DNA of 64,000 nucleotides from Pontibacter mucosus (GCF_003054055.1 NZ_QBKI01000005.1:62001-126000); one strand, 5' to 3'. Counted from the stretch's first letter, positions 44,601 to 54,274 are shown. A program made the numbers and translations. Notes: generated from the sequence alone by a model not told the origin.

Positions 44601-44993
44601 CTTGGAGCCCTTCTTGGCCCTGCGTGCGCGCTGGAACCAGGGGTGCTGGTCGGAAGTATGGTTGATGACCAGCTCGGTAATCACTTTCAGACCACGCTTA
44701 TGCGCCTCCCGCACAAACAGCTTGAAGTCCTGCATGGTGCCGTAGCTCGGGTTGATGCTGAAGTAATCGGCAATGTCGTAGCCGTCGTCGCGGAGGGGCG
44801 AGGGGTAAAAGGGCAGCAGCCAGATGGCGGTCACGCCCAGGTCCTCGAGGTAATCGAGCTTCTGCATCAGGCCCTTGAAGTCGCCTATGCCATCGCCGTT
44901 CCCGTCTTTAAAAGCCTTGATGTGCAGCTCATAGATGATGGCGTCTTTGTACCAGTGGATGTTGTCGTCAAACTCGAATTTTTCGTCTGCCAT
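41655..44993 (-). CDS. treS: Trehalose synthase fused to maltokinase (TreS-Mak)
   Basis: 1112 residues from the ATG at 44991-44993 (MADEKFEFDDNIHWYKDAI). Residues 1-550 form a GH13 trehalose synthase: GVTAIWLLPFYPSPLRDDGY, GVDGFRLDAVPYLF, LLAEANMWPED, MFLRNHDELTLEMV. Residues 590-1100 form a maltokinase (Pep2): NYIWQRRWFGGKART, GYSHREVASELKNM, THGDYHLGQVLF and FYIIDFEGEPARSFSERRLKRS. TreS interconverts trehalose and maltose; the kinase makes maltose-1-phosphate, the substrate of GlgE encoded just upstream. The fusion channels trehalose into glucan. The stop overlaps the glgB start as ATGGCTAA, so the two are translationally coupled. Confidence 0.96.
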   Translation of the reverse strand: MADEKFEFDDNIHWYKDAIIYELHIKAFKDGNGDGIGDFKGLMQKLDYLEDLGVTAIWLLPFYPSPLRDDGYDIADYFSINPSYGTMQDFKLFVREAHKRGLKVITELVINHTSDQHPWFQRARRAKKGSKYRDWYVWSDDPNKYKDVRIIFTDYEPSNWSWDPVAGQYYWHRFFSHQPDLNYDNPAVQKEVFRTLDYWFDLGVDGFRLDAVPYLFEREGTNGENLPETHDFLKKLRAHVDQKYSGKLLLAEANMWPEDSASYFGNGDECHMNYHFPIMPRLFMSVKMEDRYPIIDIFNQTPAIPESCQWAMFLRNHDELTLEMVTDEERDYMYKVYTKDPMARINLGIRHRLAPLLGNDRAKIELMNVLLFSMKGTPVVYYGDEIGMGDNYYLGDRDGVRTPMQWNDNRNAGFSDANPQKLYLPVIIDPEYKYESVNVETQNHNANSLLWWMRRIINMRKRYKAFGRGSIKFLNPSNAKVLAFVREYEDETILVIANLSRFPEAVELDLREYKGYIPMEVFSKNKFPSIKDEPYLFTISGHGYYWMELRPQVVVQESVQDQARPALKMGNLRQPFDARTLRELENRVLPNYIWQRRWFGGKARTLQRMQVVQNMPLPMLKGGGASLLFVEVSYNEGLPEVYQLPIAFAAGDLEQQLRDHCPDAVIARVSIDGKEGILYDALYSDDFRQMLLQLMVRRKKLRHEGAELVGYSHREVASELKNMEGPLTSRILSAEQSNTSIVYNNAFFMKIYRKLDRTLNPDVEVVQMLTEQVGFEHVPRYLGSLEQQEGNKPPMVLMMLQELVPNQGDAWSYFGDSLKRLYERLKTQTERLKANAVSGSLSRPLAFTEIPEEVQLQIGGAHVERLELLGSRTAEMHLALGSINGNKDFVPENFSLHYQRSLYSSLTSLVRSNFDSLQKHLPELSEQVRAEAEEVLQMRGEILDRLKMIFAHKIDTQKIRTHGDYHLGQVLFTGKDFYIIDFEGEPARSFSERRLKRSALRDVAGMIRSFHYAAYSALFQEEGLRKEDVDYLEAWAEQWYHYASGFYMHAYLGKTMGTGIVPAKEEDFETLIHTFLLEKAIYELGYELNNRPDWVLIPIRGIKYIMKKYKNG

Positions 44994-45017
44994 AATTGTG
45001 GTCAAAAGGGTTCTTGC

Positions 45018-47039
45018 TTATTCGTTGGTGTGGTGGTCGGATGGTAGCCAGGTATCGTCTAAATTATCATGTCCCATGCCCGGGTTGGCCTCTTCGATAC
45101 GGAACACGTGCACAGGCATCTCGTGCGGGCGCAGTTCCACGAAGTTGTACTCACCGGTCCAGGTATACTTGCGCTCGGTCAGCAGGTCGTGCACCAGGTA
45201 CTGCTTGTCGGATGGCATCTTCATTTTCCAGAGGGGCACTTTCACCCAGCCGCTCTGCGTGTTATGCGGGTCCAGGTTCACGACCACGAAGATTTTGTTC
45301 GTGTAATCGCTGCTCCACTTGGCGTAGCTGAGTATGGCCTGGTTGTCACAGTCGCCGAAATGGATGTTCCAGGTGGTTTGCAGGGCCGGGTTTACCTTGC
45401 GGATTTTGTTGATGAGCGTGATGACCTCGCGTATCTTGGTCAGTTTGCCCCAGTCCCAGTGCCTGATTTCATACTTCTCCGAGTCATAATACTCCTCCTT
45501 GCCCGGCACCGGCTGGTTGATGCCGAACTCATACACCGGCCCGTAGAGGCCATAGTTGGAGGAAAGCGTGGCCGCCATCACCACGCGGGTAATATGCGCC
45601 GGCTCGCCGCCCTCCTGCAGCGCATAAGGCAGAATGTCGGGCGTGTTGGGCCAGAAGTTGGGGCGGAAATACTCGCGCAGTTCGGTCTGCGTCAGCTCGG
45701 TCATGTACTGGCGGATCTCCTCGGCGGAGTTGCGCCAGGTATAGTACGTATAGGATTGCGTAAAGCCAATCTTGGCCAGGCGTTCCATCACGCGCGGGCG
45801 CGTAAAAGCCTCGCTCAGGAAGATCACCTGCGGGTACTGCTTGCGGATATCGGCTATCACCCACTCCCAAAAATTAAAAGCCTTCGTGTGCGGGTTATCC
45901 ACCCGGAACACATAAACGCCCTGCTCAATCCAGTGCACCAGCACACGCTTAAGCTCGCGCCACAGATTCGGCCAGTCCTCTGTCTCAAAGTTAACGGGCA
46001 GCACGTCCTGGTACTTCTTGGGCGGGTTTTCGGCATACTGCACCGTGCCGTCGGGGCGCCACTTAAACCACTGCGGATGCTCCTTCACGTACGGGTGGTC
46101 CGGAGAGCATTGGATGGCAAAGTCCAGGGCCACCTCGATGCCGTGCTCCCGCGCCTGCTGCACAAATTCACGGAAGTCGTCTGGAGTGCCCAGCTCCGGA
46201 AGTATGGCATCGTGCCCGCCCTCTGCCGCACCAATGGCCCAGGGCGAGCCCGGCTCGCCCGGCTCGGAGGTAACGGAGTTATTCTTGCCCTTGCGGAAGG
46301 CGCGGCCAATGGGGTGGATAGGCGGTAAATAAATGGTATCAAAACCCATTTCGGCTATGCGCGGCAAGAGTCGGATACAATCCTGGAAGGTGCCGTGGCG
46401 GCCCGCCTCCTGCCCGGCAGAACGCGGAAAAAACTCATACCAGGCGCTGAACAGCGCTTTCTGGCGCTCCACTTCCAGCTGAAGGTTTTTATCGTAGGTG
46501 GTTACGTTCTCTTTCTCGCAGCACACCTCCATCAGCTCGCTCACATCGCGGCCGGTGGCAAAGGCCACATCCTCGGCCACCGAGTGGCTGTTGCGCAGCT
46601 GCTCGGCCCATTTGCGCAGGCGCTTCTGCTGGCCAGGCTTGGATTTCTCGGCGGCGGCCTCCATGAGTTGAGCTCCTATCTGCAGCTCCACGCGCACGTC
46701 CTGGTTGGCCTCATACTTCTTCTTCAGCCCTTTCTGCCAGGTATAAAAGTGATCTACCCAGCCCTCAATGGTATACTCGTAGCGGCCCATCGCATCCGGG
46801 GTGAAAGAGGCCTGCCAGCGGTCGTTCCCAAGAAACTCCATGGGCACTGTCTCCCATTTTCGGCGGCGTGTGTGGCGGTACAGCAGCCGCGCCTTCACCT
46901 CATCATGTCCATCGGCAAACACATCGGCGGTAACGGTTATCTCCTCTCCCACTACCCTTTTTGCCGGAAACCTGCCACCGTTTATCTCAGGTTTTACATT
47001 CTCAATTACTACACGTTTTGTTCCTTCGAGCTGTTCCAT
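45018..47039 (-). CDS. glgE: Alpha-1,4-glucan:maltose-1-phosphate maltosyltransferase
   Basis: 673 residues from the ATG at 47037-47039 (MEQLEGTKRVVIENVKPEI); the frame is open 41 codons further but that stretch is poor in coding character. Family features are INGGRFPAKRVVGE, IYLPPIHPIGRAFRKGKNNS, ALDFAIQCSPDHPYVKEHP, the nucleophile Asp in YVFRVDNPHTKAFNFWEW and the acid Glu in IFLSEAFTRPRVM. The enzyme extends glucan from maltose-1-phosphate. It lies 24 bp upstream of treS-mak, then glgB, so glgE-treS/mak-glgB form the complete GlgE branch in one leftward operon. It is divergent from treZ over 215 bp. Confidence 0.95.
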   Translation of the reverse strand: MEQLEGTKRVVIENVKPEINGGRFPAKRVVGEEITVTADVFADGHDEVKARLLYRHTRRRKWETVPMEFLGNDRWQASFTPDAMGRYEYTIEGWVDHFYTWQKGLKKKYEANQDVRVELQIGAQLMEAAAEKSKPGQQKRLRKWAEQLRNSHSVAEDVAFATGRDVSELMEVCCEKENVTTYDKNLQLEVERQKALFSAWYEFFPRSAGQEAGRHGTFQDCIRLLPRIAEMGFDTIYLPPIHPIGRAFRKGKNNSVTSEPGEPGSPWAIGAAEGGHDAILPELGTPDDFREFVQQAREHGIEVALDFAIQCSPDHPYVKEHPQWFKWRPDGTVQYAENPPKKYQDVLPVNFETEDWPNLWRELKRVLVHWIEQGVYVFRVDNPHTKAFNFWEWVIADIRKQYPQVIFLSEAFTRPRVMERLAKIGFTQSYTYYTWRNSAEEIRQYMTELTQTELREYFRPNFWPNTPDILPYALQEGGEPAHITRVVMAATLSSNYGLYGPVYEFGINQPVPGKEEYYDSEKYEIRHWDWGKLTKIREVITLINKIRKVNPALQTTWNIHFGDCDNQAILSYAKWSSDYTNKIFVVVNLDPHNTQSGWVKVPLWKMKMPSDKQYLVHDLLTERKYTWTGEYNFVELRPHEMPVHVFRIEEANPGMGHDNLDDTWLPSDHHTNE

Positions 47040-47254
47040 TAAGCGTTGTTTATACTTTACCCGTTGTACGTACTTATCCTGGATAAATATGTTTCGTTGA
47101 ATATTTCGAGACAGCCTCCCAAGGCTTGCCGGCGATCCTGGCATTCCCAGCCAAATCACCAAAAAAGAGGCCTTGCCATACTTTTACACCGGAATAACGG
47201 ACAACCTATTACCCGCAAAGTCAGTTAATACGTGCTGAGTTAATTCACGTTTTT

Positions 47255-49105
47255 ATGGCCATACTAAGAGAGATAGGAGCGCATTATTCGCCGGAGAAGG
47301 AAGGCACCGTTTTTACCGTTTGGGCCCCAAAGGCAAAGCAGGTGGATGTATTGCTGCACAAGCCCGAGCCCATACGCGTGCCCCTTCAGCAGGAAGCCAT
47401 GGGCTACTGGACTGCCCTGAGCGAGTTTGCCAACCCCGGCACGCGCTACACCCTTATACTTGACGAAGAGACAGAGCGGCCCGATCCAGCCTCCCATTTT
47501 CAGCCCGACGGCGTGCATGGTTCCTCTGCCGTAGTAGACCATACTTCCTTTGCCTGGACCGACAAAAACTGGAAGAACCTGCCGCTGCATGAGTACATCA
47601 TTTACGAGCTGCACGTGGGCACCATTACCCCGGAGGGCACTTTCGAAAGTATGATAGAGAGCCTGCCGGAGCTGAAGGAGCTTGGCATCACCGCCATCGA
47701 GATCATGCCGGTGGCGCAGTTCCCCGGCAGCCGCAACTGGGGCTACGACGGCGTGCTTCCCTTTGCTGTGCAGAATTCCTATGGGGGTCCCGAGGGGCTG
47801 AAGAAACTCGTCAATGCCTGCCATGAGCAGGGAATAGCGGTGGTGCTGGACGTGGTCTACAACCACATGGGGCCTGAAGGGAATTACCTCAACGACTTCG
47901 GCCCCTACTTCACCGACAAGTATAAAACGCCCTGGGGTTCGGCCCTGAACTTCGACGACAACCACTCGGATGCGGTGCGCAACTACTTTATCCAGAATGC
48001 CCTGATGTGGCTGCGCGATTACCACATAGACGCCCTGCGCCTGGACGCCGTGCACGCCATTTACGACATGGGCGCCCGCCATTTTCTGCAGGAGCTGCAG
48101 GAGCACGTGCAGGAGCTGGAGCAACAAGTCGGCCGCGATTTTATACTTATCGCCGAGAGTGATTTGAACGACGTGCGCCTGATAAACCCGGTAGAGCGCG
48201 GCGGCTACGGCCTGGATGCGCAGTGGAGCGACGATTTCCACCACGTGGTGCACACCCTGGTCACCGGCGAGCAGGAAGGCTATTACGTGGGTTTCGGAAA
48301 ACCCGAGCAGCTGGCCAAGGTGATGACAAAGGCCTTTATGTACGACGGGCTCTACTCCGAGCACCGCCACCGCACCTTCGGCAGCAGCACCGAGCACAAC
48401 CGGGCCGAGCAGTTTGTGGTCTGCTCGCAGAACCACGACCAGGTGGGCAACCGCATGCTGGGCGAGCGCCTCTCCGAACTGGTGGATTTTGAGACGCTGA
48501 AGGTGGTGGCCGGGCTGGTGATACTTTCGCCTTTCGTGCCGATGCTGTTTATGGGCGAAGAATATGGCGAGAAGAACCCGTTTTTATATTTTGTGAGCCA
48601 CGGCGATGAGGAGTTGATAGAGGCTGTGCGCAAAGGGCGCCGCGAGGAATTCAAGAGCTTTGCCTGGCAGGGCGAGGCGCCGGACCCGCAGAGCGAAGAC
48701 ACCTTTAACCGCTCCAAACTCAGCCGCAGTTATACTTCTGATGCCCGGCAAAACCAGCTCCGCGAGTTTTACAAGCGCCTGCTGCAGCTGCGCAAAACCT
48801 CCGTCGCCCTCCAAAGGCCCAACAAAGACAAGGTTTCGGCCCGCCTGGATGCCCAGGAAACCGTACTACACCTGGTGCATCAGACAAAAGAGCCAAACCT
48901 GTACTGCCTCTTCAACCTCAGCGACGCGGAGCAGAGCACCACATTGTCCCCGGCCCTGGAGACCTCCGGCAGCTGGAAGCCCGTCCTTCATTCCGCCTCG
49001 ACAGCATGGGGCGGTGCGAACGCAAACTTACCCGGGACGATAGAGCATCAGTCGGAAGTGACGCTGCCTCCAAAGTCGTTACTTATACTTCAACAACAGC
49101 AATAG
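47255..49105 (+). CDS. treZ: Malto-oligosyltrehalose trehalohydrolase
   Basis: 616 residues. A CBM48-type N-terminus (EGTVFTVWAPKAKQVDVLLH) leads into a GH13 barrel: ITAIEIMPVAQFPGSRNWGYDGV, VVLDVVYNHMGPEGNYL, the nucleophile Asp in ALRLDAVHAIYDM, the acid Glu in ILIAESDLND, and the C-terminal part VCSQNHDQVGNRMLGERL. The phrase GNYLNDFGPYFTDKYKTPWG is typical of TreZ. It releases trehalose from the end made by TreY, encoded two genes downstream. It begins the rightward treZ-GH57-treY operon, with 3-bp and 2-bp gaps between genes. Confidence 0.95.
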   Translation: MAILREIGAHYSPEKEGTVFTVWAPKAKQVDVLLHKPEPIRVPLQQEAMGYWTALSEFANPGTRYTLILDEETERPDPASHFQPDGVHGSSAVVDHTSFAWTDKNWKNLPLHEYIIYELHVGTITPEGTFESMIESLPELKELGITAIEIMPVAQFPGSRNWGYDGVLPFAVQNSYGGPEGLKKLVNACHEQGIAVVLDVVYNHMGPEGNYLNDFGPYFTDKYKTPWGSALNFDDNHSDAVRNYFIQNALMWLRDYHIDALRLDAVHAIYDMGARHFLQELQEHVQELEQQVGRDFILIAESDLNDVRLINPVERGGYGLDAQWSDDFHHVVHTLVTGEQEGYYVGFGKPEQLAKVMTKAFMYDGLYSEHRHRTFGSSTEHNRAEQFVVCSQNHDQVGNRMLGERLSELVDFETLKVVAGLVILSPFVPMLFMGEEYGEKNPFLYFVSHGDEELIEAVRKGRREEFKSFAWQGEAPDPQSEDTFNRSKLSRSYTSDARQNQLREFYKRLLQLRKTSVALQRPNKDKVSARLDAQETVLHLVHQTKEPNLYCLFNLSDAEQSTTLSPALETSGSWKPVLHSASTAWGGANANLPGTIEHQSEVTLPPKSLLILQQQQ

Positions 49106-49108
49106 CCC

Positions 49109-51532
49109 ATGAACAAGTATATCTGCATACACGGGCACTTTTACCAGCCGCCCCGCGAAAACCCCTGGCTCAACGAGGTGGAGCTGCAGGAGTCTGCGGC
49201 CCCCTACCACGACTGGAACGAGCGCATCTCCGACGAGTGCTATGCCCGCAACTCCGCCTCGCGCATCCTTAACAGCGACGGCAACATCATCGACATCATC
49301 AACAACTACAGCTACATCAGCTTTAACTTCGGCCCTACCTTGCTGGAGTGGATGCAGAAAAAAGACCCGGAAACGTACCAGGCTATACTTGATGCCGACA
49401 AGCAAAGTATGAAGCGCTTCTCCGGCCACGGCTCGGCGCTGGCGCAGGTATACAACCACGCCATCATGCCGCTGGCCAACGAGCGCGACAAGCACACGCA
49501 AGTCATCTGGGGTATCTACGACTTTAAGCAACGCTTCGAGCGCGCGCCGGAGGGGATGTGGCTGGCTGAAACCGCAGCCGATATCCCAACGCTGGAGGTC
49601 CTGGCCGAGTACGGCATCCGGTTCACCATCCTGTCACCCTACCAGGCCAAGGCTTTCTGTAAGATCGGGGACAAGGATTGGACGGATGCCAATGGAGGCA
49701 GCATCAACCCGCGCCGCCCCTACCTGTGCAAACTGCCCTCGGGCAAGGAGATTGTGTTGTTTTTCTATGACGGGCCGGTGTCGCAGGGCATCGCCTTTGA
49801 GGGGCTGCTGTCGCGTGGGGAGGATTTTGCCGAGCGCCTGAGCAGCACCTTTGAGGAAGGCACCAAAGAACCGCAACTGATGCACATTGCCACCGACGGC
49901 GAGACCTACGGCCACCACCACCGCTTCGGGGAGATGGCCCTTTCCTACGCCCTTCATCACATACAGGAGGAAAAACTGGCGCAGGTAACGGTGTATGGCG
50001 AGTTTATGGCCAAGTACCCGCCAAAGTATGAGGTGCAGATCATCGAGCCCAGCTCGTGGAGCTGCGCGCACGGCGTGGAGCGCTGGCGCAGCAACTGTGG
50101 CTGCAACACCGGCAGCCACCCCAACTGGAACCAGGAGTGGCGCAAGCCCATCCGCGAGGCCTTCGACTGGCTGCGCGATGAAATCACCCCGCTTTATGAG
50201 CAGGAGCTTACCAAGCTTGGCGCCGACCCCTGGTCTACCCGCAACGATTATATAGAGGTGATCATGGACCGCTCGGAGGAAAATGTGACTGCCTTTATCA
50301 AAAGCCATACTTCCCGGGAGCTCACCCAGGAGGAGCAGGTGCGTTTCCTGAAGCTGATGGAAATGCAGTACCATGCCCTGCTCATCTACACCAGCTGCGG
50401 TTGGTTTTTTGATGAGGTAACCGGCATCGAAACCGTACAGGACATCCTCTATGCCGCCCGCGTACTACAGCTGGCCCAAAACCTGGGCAGCCGCGACCTG
50501 GAACCTGAATTTGTAGAGCGCCTGCGCCAGGCCAAGAGCAACTACCGGGAGCGAGGCGATGCCGCCGCCAGCTACATGCGCACGGTGAAGCCGACCATGA
50601 TAGATTTGCTGCGCGTGGGTGCCCACTATGCCGTGGCCTCCCTGTTCCGGGAACAAGGCGAGGTGATGGAGCTCTACAGCTACGCCGCCACCTCCGAGGC
50701 ATATGAGTACAAACAGGCCGGCCGGCAGAAACTGGCGGTGGGGCGAGCCCGCATCAAGAGCAAAATAACCTGGGAAGAGTTAACCGTCACCTTTGCCGTG
50801 CTGCACCTGGGCGACCACCAGTTGTTTGGCGGGGTGCGCGAGTTTATGGGCACGGAGGACTATGAACGGCTGTCGCAGGCGCTCAATTCGGCTTTTGACC
50901 GCGGCTACGTCAGCGAGGTAATCATGCTGCTCGACAAGCACTTTGAGTCACACAACTACTCGTTCTGGCACCTGTTCAAGGATGATCAGAAAAAGATACT
51001 CGACCAGGTGCTGGCCCTAACCATGGAGAACCTGGAAAACGACTTCCAGCAACTCTACGACAACAACTACTCCCTCATTTCGGCCATCCAGACCATCGGC
51101 ATGCAGATGCCGCGCCCGCTGCAAACCACCGTGGACTACATCGTGAACACCCGCCTGCTGCACGAATTTGAATCGGAGCAGCCCAGCCCGCAGGAGGTAA
51201 AGCGCCTGCTGGAGGAAGTGCAGCGCATGGACGTAACGCTCAGCTACGAGGACCTGGAATTTGCCCTGACGCAGCGCGTGGATCAGATGATGAAAAAGCT
51301 ACAGGAAAACCCGCAGGACGAAGCCACCATGAACCTGCTGATAGAGCTGCTGGAGGTGGTGTCGGACTCCAAACTGCAAACCGACTATTGGCAGGCCCAG
51401 AACATCGCCTTCCGGATGCAGCAGGATGGCTACCAGGACCTGAAACAACGTAGCGAGCAAGGCGACCAGCAGGCTAAAGCATGGATCGAAAAATTTGAAA
51501 AGCTCTACCAAAACCTCAACCTGAAAGTATAA
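49109..51532 (+). CDS. GH57-type alpha-glucan-active protein with DUF3536 domain
   Basis: 807 residues. The N-terminal 300 residues form a GH57 domain: ICIHGHFYQPPRENPWL, FNFGPTLLEWM, the nucleophile region APEGMWLAETAADIPTLEVL, and LMHIATDGETYGHHHRFGEM. The rest is DUF3536, a helical region common in this family. GH57 members include amylopullulanases, 4-alpha-glucanotransferases and branching enzymes; the exact activity cannot be read here. Its place between treZ and treY, separated by only 2-3 bp, strongly suggests that it prepares or trims glucan chains for TreY. It has no signal peptide and should act in the cytoplasm. Confidence 0.9.
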   Translation: MNKYICIHGHFYQPPRENPWLNEVELQESAAPYHDWNERISDECYARNSASRILNSDGNIIDIINNYSYISFNFGPTLLEWMQKKDPETYQAILDADKQSMKRFSGHGSALAQVYNHAIMPLANERDKHTQVIWGIYDFKQRFERAPEGMWLAETAADIPTLEVLAEYGIRFTILSPYQAKAFCKIGDKDWTDANGGSINPRRPYLCKLPSGKEIVLFFYDGPVSQGIAFEGLLSRGEDFAERLSSTFEEGTKEPQLMHIATDGETYGHHHRFGEMALSYALHHIQEEKLAQVTVYGEFMAKYPPKYEVQIIEPSSWSCAHGVERWRSNCGCNTGSHPNWNQEWRKPIREAFDWLRDEITPLYEQELTKLGADPWSTRNDYIEVIMDRSEENVTAFIKSHTSRELTQEEQVRFLKLMEMQYHALLIYTSCGWFFDEVTGIETVQDILYAARVLQLAQNLGSRDLEPEFVERLRQAKSNYRERGDAAASYMRTVKPTMIDLLRVGAHYAVASLFREQGEVMELYSYAATSEAYEYKQAGRQKLAVGRARIKSKITWEELTVTFAVLHLGDHQLFGGVREFMGTEDYERLSQALNSAFDRGYVSEVIMLLDKHFESHNYSFWHLFKDDQKKILDQVLALTMENLENDFQQLYDNNYSLISAIQTIGMQMPRPLQTTVDYIVNTRLLHEFESEQPSPQEVKRLLEEVQRMDVTLSYEDLEFALTQRVDQMMKKLQENPQDEATMNLLIELLEVVSDSKLQTDYWQAQNIAFRMQQDGYQDLKQRSEQGDQQAKAWIEKFEKLYQNLNLKV

Positions 51533-51534
51533 CT

Positions 51535-54240
51535 ATGACCTATATCCCCTCGGGCACTTACCGTGTGCAGATTTCTCCAAAGCTAAAGCTCAGCGACATC
51601 AGGCAGCTCATCCCGTACCTGCACGAGCTAGGCGTTAGCACCATTTATGCCGCCCCATTTTTCTGCGCCCGACCCGGCAGCGAGCACGGCTACGACGTTA
51701 CCGCCCCTTACGACATCAGCCCGGAAATCGGCACCAAAAAGGAGCTGCAGGAAATTGCGTTGGAGCTGAAGCGCCGAAACATGGGTTGGCTGCAGGATAT
51801 CGTGCCCAACCACATGGCTTTTCACCCCGACAACGTTTGGCTGATGGACGTGCTGGAGAAGGGGCCGCAGTCGCACTTTTATACTTTCTTCGACATCCAC
51901 TTCCACCACCCGGACTTCAGCGGGCAGGTGATGGTGCCGTTTCTGGGAGAGCCGCTGGAAAAGGTGCTGGAGCAAAACCAACTGGAGCTAAAACTGAGTG
52001 ATAAAGGCATCACGATCAACTACTTTGACAACGCCTACCCGCTGTGTGTTTCGTGTTACCGGCCCTTGCTGGAGGAAGCGCTGCAGGTGTCGGGCAACCC
52101 CGAGGTGACGCCACTGGCGGAGCGAAGCCTGAAGGAGCTGGCTCTGCATGAGGCTGAGGAAAGTATAAACCCGGCTGCCTGGGGCAACTTTAAGCGGAAG
52201 CTGTACAAAAACGAAACCCTGCGACAGGCGCTGGAGCAGGTGTTGCAAAGTATAAATGGCAAGGAGAAGAAGCTGCGGAAACTGCTGGACAGGCAGCACT
52301 TTATACTTTGCCACTGGCAGGACACGGAGCGGCAGATAAACTACCGCCGCTTCTTTACCGTGAACGACCTGATCTGCCTGCGCATGGAGAAGCCGGAGGT
52401 GTTTGAGCAGTACCACCAGTTCATCAAGCAGCTTTGCGACCAGGAGCTGGTGCAGGGGCTGCGCGTGGATCACGTCGACGGCCTGTTTGACCCGGCTACT
52501 TACCTGAAGCGCCTGCGCCAACTGGCCGGCCCGGAGCAGTATGTGGTGGTGGAGAAGATTCTGGAAGGCGAGGAGCACATGCCCGAGAACTGGCCGATAC
52601 AGGGCAACAGCGGCTATGACTTCCTCGCCTGGATAAGCAATCTTTATACTTCCGCCAGCGCCCGCGAGCCGATCACGCAGGCCTATAGCCGCCTGGTAGC
52701 CGATGCCGCCACCGACTATGAGCAGCTGGTGTTCGACAAGAAGATGTTCATCCTGACCAGCTACATGCAGGGGGAGCTGGAGAATTTGCTGCGCCTGCTA
52801 CAGGAGCGCCAGCTGATACCGCTGGAGCCGGAGGAGCAATGGCGAAAAGCCCTGGCAACGCTGCTGGCCGCCTGGCCGGTGTACCGCATTTACAGCAACG
52901 ACCTGCCTATCGCCAAAGAAGAGATGAAGGTGGTGGAAGAGGCGTTTGAGGCAGCGCACAAGCAAGCTCCGGCTTTGAAGGAGCAATTGCAGCACCTGCA
53001 CTCGCTTTTTATGCTGGAGCCGGAGGACACCGAAAGCCGGAAGCACCACAAGTTATACTTTGTGATGCGCAGCCAGCAGTTTACGGGACCGCTGGCAGCC
53101 AAAGGCGTGGAGGACACGACCTTCTACAACTATAACCGGCTGATCTCGCTCAACGAGGTGGGTAACAGCCCGGAAATATTTCACCTGAGTCCGCAGGATT
53201 TCCATGAGCGCATGATGTACCGGCAGCGCACCTACCCGCACTCCATCAACGCCACCGCCACCCACGACACCAAGCGGGGCGAGGACGCCCGCCTGCGCCT
53301 GAACGTGCTGACAGAGCTAGTTGAAGAATGGGAGCAGAAGGCTAAAGAGTGGGTGGAGATCACCAGGAAGTATACTTCGGAGCCGGTGGAGAACGATTTA
53401 TACTTTCTACTGCAAACCTTGCTGGTCGTGATGCCGCTGAACGGCGAGGTAGATGAGGCCCTGGTAAAGCGGGTGCAGGAGTACCTGGAGAAAGCGCTGC
53501 GAGAGGCCAAGAACAAAACCGACTGGTCGGCGCCGAACGAGAAGTATGAGCAGGCCATGAAGGACCTGGTGCAGCAGTTGCTGGTGCAGGATGAGGACTT
53601 TATGCACTCCTTTCAGCCGTTCTTCCTGAAGGTGGCGCACTATGGTTGGCTTTACTCGCTTGGCCAGACGCTGCTCAAAATTACCTGTCCCGGCGTGCCG
53701 GATGTGTACCAGGGCACCGAACTGTGGGATCTGAGCCTGGTAGACCCCGACAACCGCCGCCCCGTGGAGTACGACCTGCGCCGCCGCTACCTGCAGGAAC
53801 TGCAGCAAGCCGAGGCACAAAGTATAGAAAAGCTGCACGAGGAGCTGTTGCACCATCCCGAAGACGCCAGAGTAAAATTATACTTGCTGCACACAGCCCT
53901 CACCACCCGCCGCGACCTCCAAACCCTCTTCGATAAGGGGGATTACATTCCGCTGCAGGTGCAGGGGCCAAAACAGGAGCACGTGCTGGCCTTCGCCCGC
54001 CACCACCAGGGGCAGTGGGCGCTGGTTGTTGTGCCGCTGTTGTTGGTGAGCCTGGTGGATAGCCACGATTTGCCGTTGGGCCAGGAAGTATGGCAGGACA
54101 CGAGTATACTCTTGCCGGACAACGCTCCGAAAGTATGGCAACAGGCACTGGGCAACGGTACTATAAATGCAACCAATACCCTGTCGGTGACGGACGTTCT
54201 TAAAACGTTCCCATTAGCACTCTTAACTACAGAATCGTAG
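51535..54240 (+). CDS. treY: Malto-oligosyltrehalose synthase
   Basis: 901 residues. GH13 features: PSGTYRVQISPKLKLSDI, YAAPFFCARPGSEHGYD, DIVPNHMAFHPDNVWLMDVL, the nucleophile Asp in GLRVDHVDGLFDP, the acid Glu in YVVVEKILEGEEHMPENW, and NATATHDTKRGEDARLRL. TreY turns the reducing end of a maltodextrin into a trehalose unit, which TreZ then releases. The enzyme keeps the long insert between barrel parts seen in many TreY proteins. It contains an unusually high number of AAGTATA/TATACTT copies (about ten), read in frame as Ser-Ile, Tyr-Thr or Ile-Leu. Confidence 0.96.
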   Translation: MTYIPSGTYRVQISPKLKLSDIRQLIPYLHELGVSTIYAAPFFCARPGSEHGYDVTAPYDISPEIGTKKELQEIALELKRRNMGWLQDIVPNHMAFHPDNVWLMDVLEKGPQSHFYTFFDIHFHHPDFSGQVMVPFLGEPLEKVLEQNQLELKLSDKGITINYFDNAYPLCVSCYRPLLEEALQVSGNPEVTPLAERSLKELALHEAEESINPAAWGNFKRKLYKNETLRQALEQVLQSINGKEKKLRKLLDRQHFILCHWQDTERQINYRRFFTVNDLICLRMEKPEVFEQYHQFIKQLCDQELVQGLRVDHVDGLFDPATYLKRLRQLAGPEQYVVVEKILEGEEHMPENWPIQGNSGYDFLAWISNLYTSASAREPITQAYSRLVADAATDYEQLVFDKKMFILTSYMQGELENLLRLLQERQLIPLEPEEQWRKALATLLAAWPVYRIYSNDLPIAKEEMKVVEEAFEAAHKQAPALKEQLQHLHSLFMLEPEDTESRKHHKLYFVMRSQQFTGPLAAKGVEDTTFYNYNRLISLNEVGNSPEIFHLSPQDFHERMMYRQRTYPHSINATATHDTKRGEDARLRLNVLTELVEEWEQKAKEWVEITRKYTSEPVENDLYFLLQTLLVVMPLNGEVDEALVKRVQEYLEKALREAKNKTDWSAPNEKYEQAMKDLVQQLLVQDEDFMHSFQPFFLKVAHYGWLYSLGQTLLKITCPGVPDVYQGTELWDLSLVDPDNRRPVEYDLRRRYLQELQQAEAQSIEKLHEELLHHPEDARVKLYLLHTALTTRRDLQTLFDKGDYIPLQVQGPKQEHVLAFARHHQGQWALVVVPLLLVSLVDSHDLPLGQEVWQDTSILLPDNAPKVWQQALGNGTINATNTLSVTDVLKTFPLALLTTES

Positions 54241-54274
54241 TTATTCGTTGGGCATCATATAAATAAGAATTGCG

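Noticed and set aside
41640..46328. Several long plus-strand frames (41640-43496, 43941-45047, 45069-46328)
   Set aside because: They lie opposite glgB, treS-mak and glgE, which have clear catalytic motifs. Long shadows are common opposite GC-rich coding DNA.
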